NCBI GenBank assembly: GCA_964432995.1
Contig: CAYSPU010000243.1
Span: 1-8,799 of the forward strand
Source of the DNA: CAYSPU01 sp964432995
GTDB taxonomy: Bacteria > Verrucomicrobiota > Verrucomicrobiia > Limisphaerales > JAHDYP01
DNA: 8,799 nt
Direction: 5' to 3'
In this document: one piece after another, positions 1 through 6,558 of the stretch
Layout: every line of letters begins with the position of its first letter
Position numbering within the stretch: position 1 is the stretch's first letter
Notes under the pieces: model-generated
The model's input: only the letters and a program-made list of their open reading frames with translations
Databases searched by the model: none
What the model was told of the DNA's origin: nothing
Program-made: the position numbers and the translations under genes

Positions 1-1196
1 GGGACTTGGCGGTCGCGCAGGACGCCGAAGCCCCAGTCGGCGAACCCGCCGCAACTGATGCTGACGAGGTTCATGATGCCGTAGCCGGTGGCGCGCAAGT
101 CCGGGCGGGCGATTTGGCAGAGGATGGGCATGTTGTTCGAGTCAAAGAAGCCCCAACCGACACCGAAGAGGATGAGGAAGGCGATGGCGACGCCGAGCAG
201 GCCGGTTTGGGGGGCGTAGCCGACGCCGAACATGGCGGGGACGATGAGGGACATGCCGATGGCGCTGACGTAGATGCGTCCGCGTTGGGTGCGGCGCATC
301 CAGCGGTCGGCGAGCCAGCCGCCGGCGATGGCGCCGAAGATGGCGGCGACCTGCCAGTAGAGGGTGGCGGAGACGCCGGCCTTCCCTTGGCCGATGCCGA
401 ATTCGGCTTTGAGGATGGCGGGCATCCAATCGCGCACCACCCACCCGGCCAGGGCGGGCAGGGTGAAGTAGAGGACCAGCAAGATGAACGAACCGTTGCC
501 GAGCAATGCGCGGAGGGCGCCGCCGGGGGAGGTGTGCGCGCGCGGGCCGGCGCCGGCAGAGCGCGGCGGGTTCCGCAGGAAGAGAAAGAGCGGCACGGCA
601 TAGAGCACACCGACGATGCCGCAAGCATCAAAGGCCCAACGCCAACCCAGCGCCGGGTGGTCGGCCGCGTAACCGCTGAACCCGCCGATGATGACTCCGG
701 CGTAGATGCCCATTTGATGGAGGCCGACGGCGCGGGAGCGCGTTGGGCCGAGGTGGAAGTCGGCGATGAGCGCCAGCGCGGCGGGGATGTAGAAGGCTTC
801 GCTAATGCCCATGACGGCGCGGGCGGCGAGGAGTTGTTCGTAGGTGGTGACGTGGCCGGTGGCCCAGGTTACGCCCGACCAAACGAGCAGGCTGCCGGCA
901 ATCACGTGGCGGCGGCTGAAGCGGTCGGCAAGATAACCGCCGATGGGACTGAGGAACGCGTAGACCCACTTGAACAAGGCCAGAATCTTGCCCCAGTTCG
1001 CTTCGAGACCGATATCGGGAATGTCCTGCATCACGGAGAACTTCATGGCCGCGAGCATCTGGCGGTCGAGGTAGTTCAGCAGGGCCACGGGGACGAGCAA
1101 GGCTACGATCAACCAGGCGTGGGGGAGAAGACGCGGCGAGGTTGAAGATGCGGAGCCAGCCGAAGACGCGGAGTCGGGATGGTCGGGGGGTTCCAT
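1..1196 (-). CDS. MFS transporter, ACS/NanT-like, 3' end cut by window edge
   Basis: Inner-membrane secondary carrier of the major facilitator superfamily, probably importing a sugar acid or similar anion with a cation. Reading from the ATG at 1196 gives 398 residues with no stop before the window edge; about 30-60 C-terminal residues (the last helices) are probably missing. Visible marks are NYLDRQ at the end of TM1 (residues 41-46), loop motif A GGYLADRFSRR (86-96), its second-half copy GGWLADRWMRR (292-302), and the TM4 stretch RAVMGISEAFYIPAA (126-140), all usual for the anion:cation symporter branch. Hydrophobic helices are spaced as in a 12-TM carrier. The N-terminus (residues 5-22) is a Ser/Ala-rich tail. 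The gene starts 8 nt after the stop of the Kelch/NanM-like gene, so the two are probably co-transcribed and translationally coupled; no clear Shine-Dalgarno is seen. Sialic acid as substrate is inferred from that neighbour only; hexuronate or another sugar acid is possible. Confidence 0.88.
   Translation of the reverse strand, partial: MEPPDHPDSASSAGSASSTSPRLLPHAWLIVALLVPVALLNYLDRQMLAAMKFSVMQDIPDIGLEANWGKILALFKWVYAFLSPIGGYLADRFSRRHVIAGSLLVWSGVTWATGHVTTYEQLLAARAVMGISEAFYIPAALALIADFHLGPTRSRAVGLHQMGIYAGVIIGGFSGYAADHPALGWRWAFDACGIVGVLYAVPLFLFLRNPPRSAGAGPRAHTSPGGALRALLGNGSFILLVLYFTLPALAGWVVRDWMPAILKAEFGIGQGKAGVSATLYWQVAAIFGAIAGGWLADRWMRRTQRGRIYVSAIGMSLIVPAMFGVGYAPQTGLLGVAIAFLILFGVGWGFFDSNNMPILCQIARPDLRATGYGIMNLVSISCGGFADWGFGVLRDRQV
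1127..1171. repeat. Three spaced copies of a 10-bp motif in the MFS N-terminus
   Basis: The motif GAAGAYGCGG occurs at 1127-1136, 1144-1153 and 1162-1171, with start-to-start spacing of 17 and 18 bp; the first and third copies are identical. On the coding strand it lies in the Ser/Ala-rich tail of the MFS protein. Because the spacing is not a multiple of three overall, the copies are not one translated peptide repeat. It may simply be low-complexity sequence. Confidence 0.35.
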
Positions 1197-1204
1197 AGGG
1201 TTGC

Positions 1205-2290
1205 TTACTTTTCTGGTCCGTCCCCCACCGCGTCTTTGCAGGCCAGCCGCCAGACTTGAGGGGAGCGGACTCCGGGGCGGACTTCGCCGCTGGGGATAAC
1301 GAAGCCGCCGCGCCAACGGACACAGGGGGCGGTCGCGCGCGGGGCGGGGACTTCGCCCGCATCGCTCCAGAGATCGCGGGCGGGATCGTAGGCCAGGACG
1401 TTTCCGGGGAATCCGGGATGCTGATGGGGCGGTTGGAAGCCGGCGCGCGAGCCGTCGTCGCCGGCCAGGAGCAGCAGGCAGCCGCCCAGGCTGGGGGCGG
1501 GGGTGGGGGCGGCCACCGCGGGTTGGGGAAGATCGGCAAGGCGTGTCCAACCGTGGTCCGGTTGGTGGCGCCAGGCGTCGCGGAGGTAGACCCGCGCCAC
1601 GCGGCCGTCGGTGTTTGGCTCGAGGGCGGCTCCGCTGAAGAGGAAGAACGTGCCGTCATGAGCTGCGGCGCCAGCGAGGAGGCGTGGTGGGCCGGGGAAG
1701 GGCTCCAATTCGCGCCACATCGAGTCCGGTGTGCCGAGATCGAGCACGAAGCAGCGGCTGAGGGCCTCCTGTTCGCCGGGGATCTCGGTGCCGCCGGCGA
1801 TGTGGAGGAGTTGTCCGACGAGCGCGCCGCTCATATACGCGAGGGGCAAGGGAAGGGAGGGGAGGGGAGTGGTGACCAGTCTGCGACCGCGCAACTGGAG
1901 GCGGAAGACTTCGGCATAGTGCCGGACGGCATCGCAGCCGCCGGCGCAGATGACGGCGTCTTCAAAGGAAACGCTGACCCCGTAGGCGAGCGGGCGAGGC
2001 AGGCGCCCCGCTTGGCGCCAGCGGCCGTCGGGTTTGTCCAGAACGAAGACGGGATCGTGCCATTTCTTCCGGCCGCCCTCCCAGGGCATTTTGGAGGGGA
2101 AATTGGCGCCGCCGGCGACGAGGAGGGCGTCGTTGCTGACACCGGCGTAGGCGCCGGCCAGGCCGCGGCGATTCGGCAGAGGCGCAAGTTGCTCCCAGTG
2201 GAGCGCGGGAGACGCAGCCCAGATTCCGCTGATGGCGAGGAGCATGCCCAGGGAGGTTCCAATCCGTTTCCGGTGGGAGGCATGAGCCAT
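1205..2290 (-). CDS. Exported Kelch beta-propeller, cyclically permuted NanM-like mutarotase
   Basis: Predicted periplasmic sugar mutarotase or epimerase related to NanM, which speeds interconversion of N-acetylneuraminate anomers. The 361-residue protein begins with a signal peptide (basic n-region HRKRIG, hydrophobic GMLLAISGIW, cleavage near WAA/S at 26-27). Six Kelch-like blades are visible, with cores LLVAGGANF (57), VICAGGCDA (113), LLHIAGGTE (161), FFLFSGAAL (215), LLLLAGDDG (272) and FVIPSGEVRPG (330). In E. coli NanM, as I recall it, the GEAKPGLRT segment comes before GVAGGFAGISND. Here the matching GEVRPGVRS is C-terminal (335-343) and GLAGAYAGVSND N-terminal (43-54), which is the arrangement of the cyclically permuted mutarotase family (TIGR03548). 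GGANFPSKMPWEGG is also typical of that family. I chose the ATG at 2290 because it starts directly before the signal peptide; the frame stays open 61 codons further upstream, but that part reads through a repeat. No good Shine-Dalgarno is present. The MFS gene follows after 8 nt. Activity on sialic acid is inference. Confidence 0.85.
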   Translation of the reverse strand: MAHASHRKRIGTSLGMLLAISGIWAASPALHWEQLAPLPNRRGLAGAYAGVSNDALLVAGGANFPSKMPWEGGRKKWHDPVFVLDKPDGRWRQAGRLPRPLAYGVSVSFEDAVICAGGCDAVRHYAEVFRLQLRGRRLVTTPLPSLPLPLAYMSGALVGQLLHIAGGTEIPGEQEALSRCFVLDLGTPDSMWRELEPFPGPPRLLAGAAAHDGTFFLFSGAALEPNTDGRVARVYLRDAWRHQPDHGWTRLADLPQPAVAAPTPAPSLGGCLLLLAGDDGSRAGFQPPHQHPGFPGNVLAYDPARDLWSDAGEVPAPRATAPCVRWRGGFVIPSGEVRPGVRSPQVWRLACKDAVGDGPEK

Positions 2291-2668
2291 GGCGGGCGTC
2301 ACTCTGCCATGGTCGAAGCGGATTGACCAGTGACTTGCGAACGAAGCAGAACGGGCGGGGAGTCCGGAACAAAGGATGAGATCCGGCCGCACACGTGGTT
2401 CAGCCTCGCCGTCGTGCAGCCTGCTGTCAGTTTCGGACCGCGGGTCTTCTGACCCGCAGCAGAGCGCGCACACCCTTGGCTGCGGCTCCAGCCGCCTCCG
2501 TCCTGCCGTCGCGGGACTACGGCGTGCCGAGGACGAGCCGCGGTCCGAAAAGGCCAGTTGTGTCCGAGTGGCTTGGAGAGAGTGCTTGTCCGCGAGGTTA
2601 CAGGATGCAGCTTTGCCGAGCCGCAGCGCAAGGCGCGGCGACCTTCGGTGGAGGCAGGATCCTGACGG
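2291..2668. other. Intergenic region with no supported gene
   Basis: This stretch separates the stop of the FG-GAP/UnbV gene from the start of the Kelch gene. The several open frames crossing it on both strands give Arg/Pro/Ser/Ala-rich peptides without domain character. Its main content is the 120-bp inverted-repeat element at 2431-2550. Between 2622 and 2640 lies a weak GC-rich hairpin (GCGC-AAG-GCGC core), 29 nt beyond the UnbV-gene stop, but no T-run follows it on the minus strand, so I do not call a terminator. The promoter of the Kelch/MFS pair should be in 2291-2430, but I see no convincing -35/-10 pair there. Confidence 0.6.
2431..2550. repeat. 120-bp structured inverted-repeat element (REP/MITE-like)
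   Basis: The ends are a perfect 13-bp inverted repeat, TTTCGGACCGCGG at 2431-2443 and CCGCGGTCCGAAA at 2538-2550. Three further stems lie inside: GCGGGTC-TTCT-GACCCGC at 2440-2457, which overlaps the left terminal repeat and would compete with the long pairing; GCGGCT-CC-AGCCGC at 2482-2495; and an imperfect stem in which CGTCCT (2499-2504) pairs with AGGACG (2530-2535) and GCCGT (2505-2509) with ACGGC (2519-2523). The element is non-coding and sits between two genes. Such multi-hairpin palindromic units are usually dispersed in many genomic copies. I believe similar sequences recur in verrucomicrobial genomes, but that is unverified recall. Alternatives are a transcribed structured leader or an attenuator of the Kelch/MFS operon. 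No flanking target-site duplication is evident. Confidence 0.7.
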
Positions 2669-5600
2669 TCAAGGTGTGGGTGCTGACACGGTGACCTCGG
2701 TGGCACCGCTGGGGACCGGGTTCAGGGCGACGGCGCCTCCGGGCCAGCGGACCCAGACGTGGGAGGGCGGTCCGGCGCGACCGAGGATCGGGACGACGCT
2801 GTCCTGCGACCAGTAGCCGGAGCCGGCCTGCACGATGCGGGCCGGCCCCCAGCGATCGCCGTAGTTCAGGCGAACGACGGCGCCGAGACCATCGGGGTTG
2901 CCCGTTGGACCACGCAGCCGCACCCGGAGTCCCGGTGCGCCGCCCCGGTTGTGAAACAGACCGGTGGGCCCGTTGTTCTGGCCGACCGCCAGATCAGGCC
3001 GTCCGTCTTTGTCCAAGTCGCCCAATGCGCATCCCCGTTGTTCGCCGTAGAGGATGATCCCGCTTTCCTGGCCGGGCACGGCCTGGAATCCGCCGTGGCC
3101 ATCCCCTTTCAGCAGCAAACCGCGTCCGGCGTCCAAACGGGCGATCTCGGGTTCGACACCAAAGAAGTTCTGGCTGAGGACGACATCCTCGCAGCCGTCG
3201 CCGTCGAGGTCGCCGACGGAGGCGCCGAAGGCTGGGGCGAACTGGGCTTCGTCGGGGAGGGGGTGGGCCTCGAAGTGATCGCCGCGATTGAGGAAGAGGG
3301 TGCTTTCCAGCCAGTTCGCCTCCCAAGAGGAGGCGGTCGCGGCGGCCTCGCCCAGCACATTGGAGATGCCGGCCTGGGCGTAGGCGGCGAAGCTGGGGAA
3401 CCGGTCGGCCATGGCGGGGAGCTGCTCGCGGAGTCGATCCAACGTCTGCAGGGGGACATACTGGGCGAGTGTTTCTTCGTAGCAGGCTTCGAGCAGGTCC
3501 ACGGCTTCGGCGCCACTCCAATTGCCAAAGCAGACCCGGAGGGGCCGCGCGCGGTGTTTTTGGTAGCGGGTGTTTCGGCCCCAATTGGTCGCGATCAGAT
3601 CCAGCCGCCCGTCGCCATCGAAGTCGCCGGTGGCAACGCCGTTCCACCAGCCGCGGTAGCCGGCGAGGCCGAGGCGGCCCGTGAAGTCCTCGAGGAGGCC
3701 GCCGACGAATCGGAGCACCCGAACCGGGCCCCATTCGCACGCCAAGACCAGGTCGGGGTCTGCGTCGCCATCCAGGTCGCTCCAGACCGCGCCGCTCACG
3801 AGGCCGAGGTTCGTTAGCCGCGATGTGTTCGCCGAATCGATCGTCCAGGTTCCATTCGTGAAGACGAGCAACTGGGAGGATGCGGCCTCGGGGTACCGAC
3901 CGGCGATGACGCGTCCGCCAACGAACAAGAGGGGGAGTCCTTCCCGAACGGTCAGGGCGAGCGGCCCGACGCTGGCGCGCATCGTGGTGACGGTCTGCAG
4001 CGCGCCGGTACGGGGGTCTTGCGTCATGAGGGCGGGTCCATTGTCCGTGTCGGCCTCGTATTGGGAAGTGCCGACCAGCAGAGAGACCCGACGTGGTTCC
4101 TCGTGCCAGGCCAACGTCGTCGTATGGTCGCCGGTGGCCTTGTCCTTCGGGTGCAGAGCGCGAAAGCCGCCGCGTCCGTCGTTGAGATGGAGGACCTGGT
4201 AACCGTCGCGACCTCCGCCGACGAGGAGGTCCTCGGTTCCGTTGCCGTCGATATCGAACCATGTGACGCCGGGACCCAGGTGGCTGAGGCGGCGGGTGAG
4301 GCAGGGTTGCCGTTCAAAGTCCGGGTAGGGGGCGTCGTGATGAGGCTGGGTGAGGCTGGCGGAGATGTTGGTGAACAGCGGCAACCGAACCTCAGATCCC
4401 CACCGGACGGCGGAACCGGCGGACGCCGGGCCGGGGGCGCCAGCTCTGCTCGAGGGGAGTTGCGCATCGGTGGTTGCCGATGGGGCATTCGTGATCGGTT
4501 CTTCGACGACTTCGTAGAGATGGTTTGCCTGGGCGCTGGTGATGATCGTCTGGTGACCGCTGCGCCAGGCGACTTCAATGGTGGTGCGGCCCGGCGCCGT
4601 GTCCACGGCGAACACGCGCATCGGGTCGTCGCCCGAGAGATAGCGGCCGCCGCAGACGACTTCCTGCGATTGGACAGGGAGGGAACCGGAGCGGACGGAG
4701 ATCTTGCTGCCGATGCCTTGGGTGTTTGGGGATGTCCCGCGCAGGCGGACGGCAACGCGTGGGGCCGCGGAGTTGTTGCGATAGAGACCGGCGGGCTGGT
4801 CCACCGTGGGCACCACGATGTCGAGATCACCGTCGTTGTCCAGGTCCGCCACCGCCATGGCTTGGGAGACGCCGACGGTGTGGAAGCCCCAGGCGGCGCC
4901 GCATTCGCGGAAGGTCAGGTCGTGTTGGTTGCGATAGGCAAGGGTAGGAGTCTCGAGGCGGGGGAACCGGAGGTTGCCTCCGTAACGGGTCGCGATCCCC
5001 CCGGGGCCGGGGCGGCTGAAGTCGGCGTCGTTGGCGTCGCGCAGATTGCCGGTCGTGATCAGCACGTCCTCATAACCATCGAGATCGACGTCGAGGAAAA
5101 CGACGCTCCAGGTCCACTCGGAGGCGTCGAGGCCGCTGAACGCGGCGATCTCGGCGTAGGTGCCGTCGCCGCGATTGAGGAAGAGGGTGTTGCGCGGGTA
5201 CTCGGGGCGGAAGAAGGGGTGGTCGATGGGCAGGTCCATGCGGAGGTGGATTTGGCTGCCGCGCTGGCGTTGGCGTTGCTGGTGTTCGCGGCTGAGCATG
5301 TCGGTGACGAGGAACTCGTCGAAACCGTCGCGGTTGAGGTCGGCGAAGTCGATTGCCATGGACGACATGCTGGTGTGCCGCAGGGCCATCGGCGCCGGCG
5401 GCCGAAACCGGCCACGACCGTCGTTGATCCAGATCTCGTCCAGCGACTGAAAGAAGTCGTTGCAGACGTAGATGTCCGGGGCGCGGTCACCATTGAGATC
5501 GCGGAAGGCCACGGTCAGCCCCCAGCCTTGGGGGGCTTCGGTCAGCGGAGCGCCCGATGCGTCGAGGAACGTCCCGTTCGTCCAGGACAGCCGCTCGAAC

Positions 5601-6433
5601 GCGCGTCCGGCCCGGTTGCGAAAGAGGAGGTCCGGTTCGCCCAATTCGAGGAGGCTGACCCCGCCGCTTTTCAGGACCAAGGGGATGAAGCGGTTTGGGG
5701 GGGAGACCACGAGTTGGCCGTTCACGGTGTTCACATGGACTTCGAGGTCGCGCATCGAGTCCTTGATGGTGTTGGTGCGGTAGGTGGCGACGTAGAGATC
5801 GAGCCACCGGTCGCCATCGACATCCCCCAGCGCGAGGGTCGTGCTTCCATGCGGGTGCTGCAGTCCGAGGTCCTGTCTCTCGAGGAACCGGGCGTGGCCG
5901 GCGTTGGCGAAGAACCGCGTTCCGCCGCGAAGTGAATTGACCAGCAAATCGAGATCGCCATCGCCGTCGGTGTCGGCAAACACCGCGCCGGTGGACAAGG
6001 TCCCGGGGCAACCGACACCGGCGGTGGCCGTGATGTCAGCGAAGGTCCAGTTGCCCAGGTTCCGGTACAAGCGGTTGGTGCCCTCGAGCGCGCAGAAGTA
6101 GATGTCCACCCACCCATCTCCGTCCACATCCCCGAGGGCCACCCCGGAGCCGAGTTCGAGAACCTGGTTCCGGGCGAGGCCAGCCGGGGAGACATGGTTG
6201 GTGTGGAAGATGCCGGTCGTTTCCGGTGGCAGTCTGGTGAAACCCGTTTGACCGGACTCCGGCAGGGTCAAAGGGTGACTGCGATAGGGAAGGGCGGCAG
6301 GGGCGGCAGGGGCGTCCACCACGGCACCGGAGGATGAAGACTCCAGTGCGGCACCCAACACAAGCGCGAGCAGCCAGACGCGAAGGCGCGTCGCCAGAAA
6401 GCGCCGCGGCCGCAGCGCACTCCAAGACGGCAA
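2669..6433 (-). CDS. Secreted FG-GAP/VCBS-repeat protein with two ASPIC/UnbV domains
   Basis: Large exported protein of the CRTAC1/UnbV-like VCBS-repeat class, probably a cell-surface binding or adhesion protein; no enzymatic residue set is recognised. From a tentative TTG at 6433 it has 1254 residues. A signal peptide is clear: basic RPRRFLATRLR (8-18), hydrophobic VWLLALVLGAAL (19-30), cleavage near SSGA (33-36). Twelve Ca-binding FG-GAP motifs of the DxDxDGxxD type follow, at about residues 102, 154, 204, 312, 365, 448 and 530 in the first module and 727, 886, 937, 1075 and 1139 in the second. Each module ends in an ASPIC/UnbV domain (558-643 and 1168-1250), recognisable by RVAVRLRGTSPN and LRVRLRGPTGNPDGLG. 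A Pro/Ala/Ser linker (644-688) joins them, and the LPAMADRFPSFAAYA stretch (1005-1019) is typical of long members. The start is uncertain: there is no ATG between the gap at 6514 and the signal peptide, so it may be TTG 6433, CTG 6415 or a codon lost in the gap. The stop TGA at 2669-2671 is firm. Confidence 0.9.
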   Translation of the reverse strand: MPSWSALRPRRFLATRLRVWLLALVLGAALESSSSGAVVDAPAAPAALPYRSHPLTLPESGQTGFTRLPPETTGIFHTNHVSPAGLARNQVLELGSGVALGDVDGDGWVDIYFCALEGTNRLYRNLGNWTFADITATAGVGCPGTLSTGAVFADTDGDGDLDLLVNSLRGGTRFFANAGHARFLERQDLGLQHPHGSTTLALGDVDGDRWLDLYVATYRTNTIKDSMRDLEVHVNTVNGQLVVSPPNRFIPLVLKSGGVSLLELGEPDLLFRNRAGRAFERLSWTNGTFLDASGAPLTEAPQGWGLTVAFRDLNGDRAPDIYVCNDFFQSLDEIWINDGRGRFRPPAPMALRHTSMSSMAIDFADLNRDGFDEFLVTDMLSREHQQRQRQRGSQIHLRMDLPIDHPFFRPEYPRNTLFLNRGDGTYAEIAAFSGLDASEWTWSVVFLDVDLDGYEDVLITTGNLRDANDADFSRPGPGGIATRYGGNLRFPRLETPTLAYRNQHDLTFRECGAAWGFHTVGVSQAMAVADLDNDGDLDIVVPTVDQPAGLYRNNSAAPRVAVRLRGTSPNTQGIGSKISVRSGSLPVQSQEVVCGGRYLSGDDPMRVFAVDTAPGRTTIEVAWRSGHQTIITSAQANHLYEVVEEPITNAPSATTDAQLPSSRAGAPGPASAGSAVRWGSEVRLPLFTNISASLTQPHHDAPYPDFERQPCLTRRLSHLGPGVTWFDIDGNGTEDLLVGGGRDGYQVLHLNDGRGGFRALHPKDKATGDHTTTLAWHEEPRRVSLLVGTSQYEADTDNGPALMTQDPRTGALQTVTTMRASVGPLALTVREGLPLLFVGGRVIAGRYPEAASSQLLVFTNGTWTIDSANTSRLTNLGLVSGAVWSDLDGDADPDLVLACEWGPVRVLRFVGGLLEDFTGRLGLAGYRGWWNGVATGDFDGDGRLDLIATNWGRNTRYQKHRARPLRVCFGNWSGAEAVDLLEACYEETLAQYVPLQTLDRLREQLPAMADRFPSFAAYAQAGISNVLGEAAATASSWEANWLESTLFLNRGDHFEAHPLPDEAQFAPAFGASVGDLDGDGCEDVVLSQNFFGVEPEIARLDAGRGLLLKGDGHGGFQAVPGQESGIILYGEQRGCALGDLDKDGRPDLAVGQNNGPTGLFHNRGGAPGLRVRLRGPTGNPDGLGAVVRLNYGDRWGPARIVQAGSGYWSQDSVVPILGRAGPPSHVWVRWPGGAVALNPVPSGATEVTVSAPTP
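2684..2932 (-). other. Second (C-terminal) ASPIC/UnbV domain
   Basis: This domain closes the second FG-GAP module. Its hallmark GLRVRLRGPTGNPDGLGAVV is followed by YGDRWGPARIVQAGSGYWSQ and the strand VWVRWPGG, as in other UnbV domains. It aligns in order with the first copy. Confidence 0.75.
4505..4762 (-). other. First (internal) ASPIC/UnbV domain
   Basis: This domain ends the first FG-GAP module. It shows RVAVRLRGTSPNTQGIGSK, then QEVVCGGRYLSGDDPMRVF and the strand IEVAWRSGHQTI. Its internal position, followed by a low-complexity linker and a new set of FG-GAP repeats, indicates that the protein is two copies of one architecture. Confidence 0.75.
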
Positions 6434-6558
6434 GCGGTGTTCAGGGTTGCGTTGGAGGTTGCGCGAGCTGGGCTTGTGACGTTGACGACCGAACGCCTTC
6501 GTTTCCCGGCAGGNNNNNNNNNNTTGACAGAATCGGCACGAGGGCGTTCTCTCGGTCC
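6434..6558. other. Divergent intergenic region interrupted by the assembly gap
   Basis: The minus-strand FG-GAP/UnbV gene and the plus-strand LamG gene point away from each other here, so both promoters should lie in this stretch. About 80 bp left of the gap and 35 bp right of it can be read. A TTGACA at 6524-6529 begins immediately after the Ns, but the hexamer 17 bp downstream (TTCTCT) is a poor -10. Part of the UnbV N-terminus could extend into the left part if its real start lies in the gap. Confidence 0.5.
6514..6523. other. Assembly gap (10 Ns)
   Basis: Ten consecutive undetermined bases. A round number like this normally marks a scaffold join of unknown true length. The adjacency of the two divergent genes therefore rests on scaffolding, and regulatory sites or start codons may be hidden. 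Confidence 0.97.

Noticed and set aside
6..1145. 379-codon plus-strand open frame opposite the MFS gene
   Set aside because: The minus strand encodes a carrier with both copies of motif A. The plus-strand product is acidic low-complexity sequence from antisense reading.
1256..2326. 356-codon plus-strand open frame opposite the Kelch gene
   Set aside because: Antisense shadow; the minus strand gives a signal peptide and six Kelch blades.
2622..2640. Possible terminator after the UnbV gene
   Set aside because: The stem is short with an internal mismatch, and no T-run follows on the minus strand.
2655..2664. CAGGATCCTG perfect 10-bp palindrome
   Set aside because: It is just downstream of the UnbV stop and isolated; a palindrome of this length is expected by chance and no regulator fits.
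2299..2816. Several 100-146-codon open frames across the intergenic repeat on both strands
   Set aside because: They run through the inverted-repeat element and into neighbouring genes, and give Arg/Ser/Pro-rich peptides with no recognisable domain.
4019..5935. 638-codon plus-strand open frame opposite the UnbV gene
   Set aside because: It is the antisense of the FG-GAP repeats. Its Val/Glu/Asp/Gly/Ala-rich peptide comes from mirrored GATGGCGAC-type codons in GC-rich DNA, and it has no domain or signal.
6524..6552. TTGACA directly after the gap as a -35 box for the LamG gene
   Set aside because: At 17-bp spacing the -10 would be TTCTCT, matching the consensus at only two of six positions, and the ATG would follow within 7 nt.
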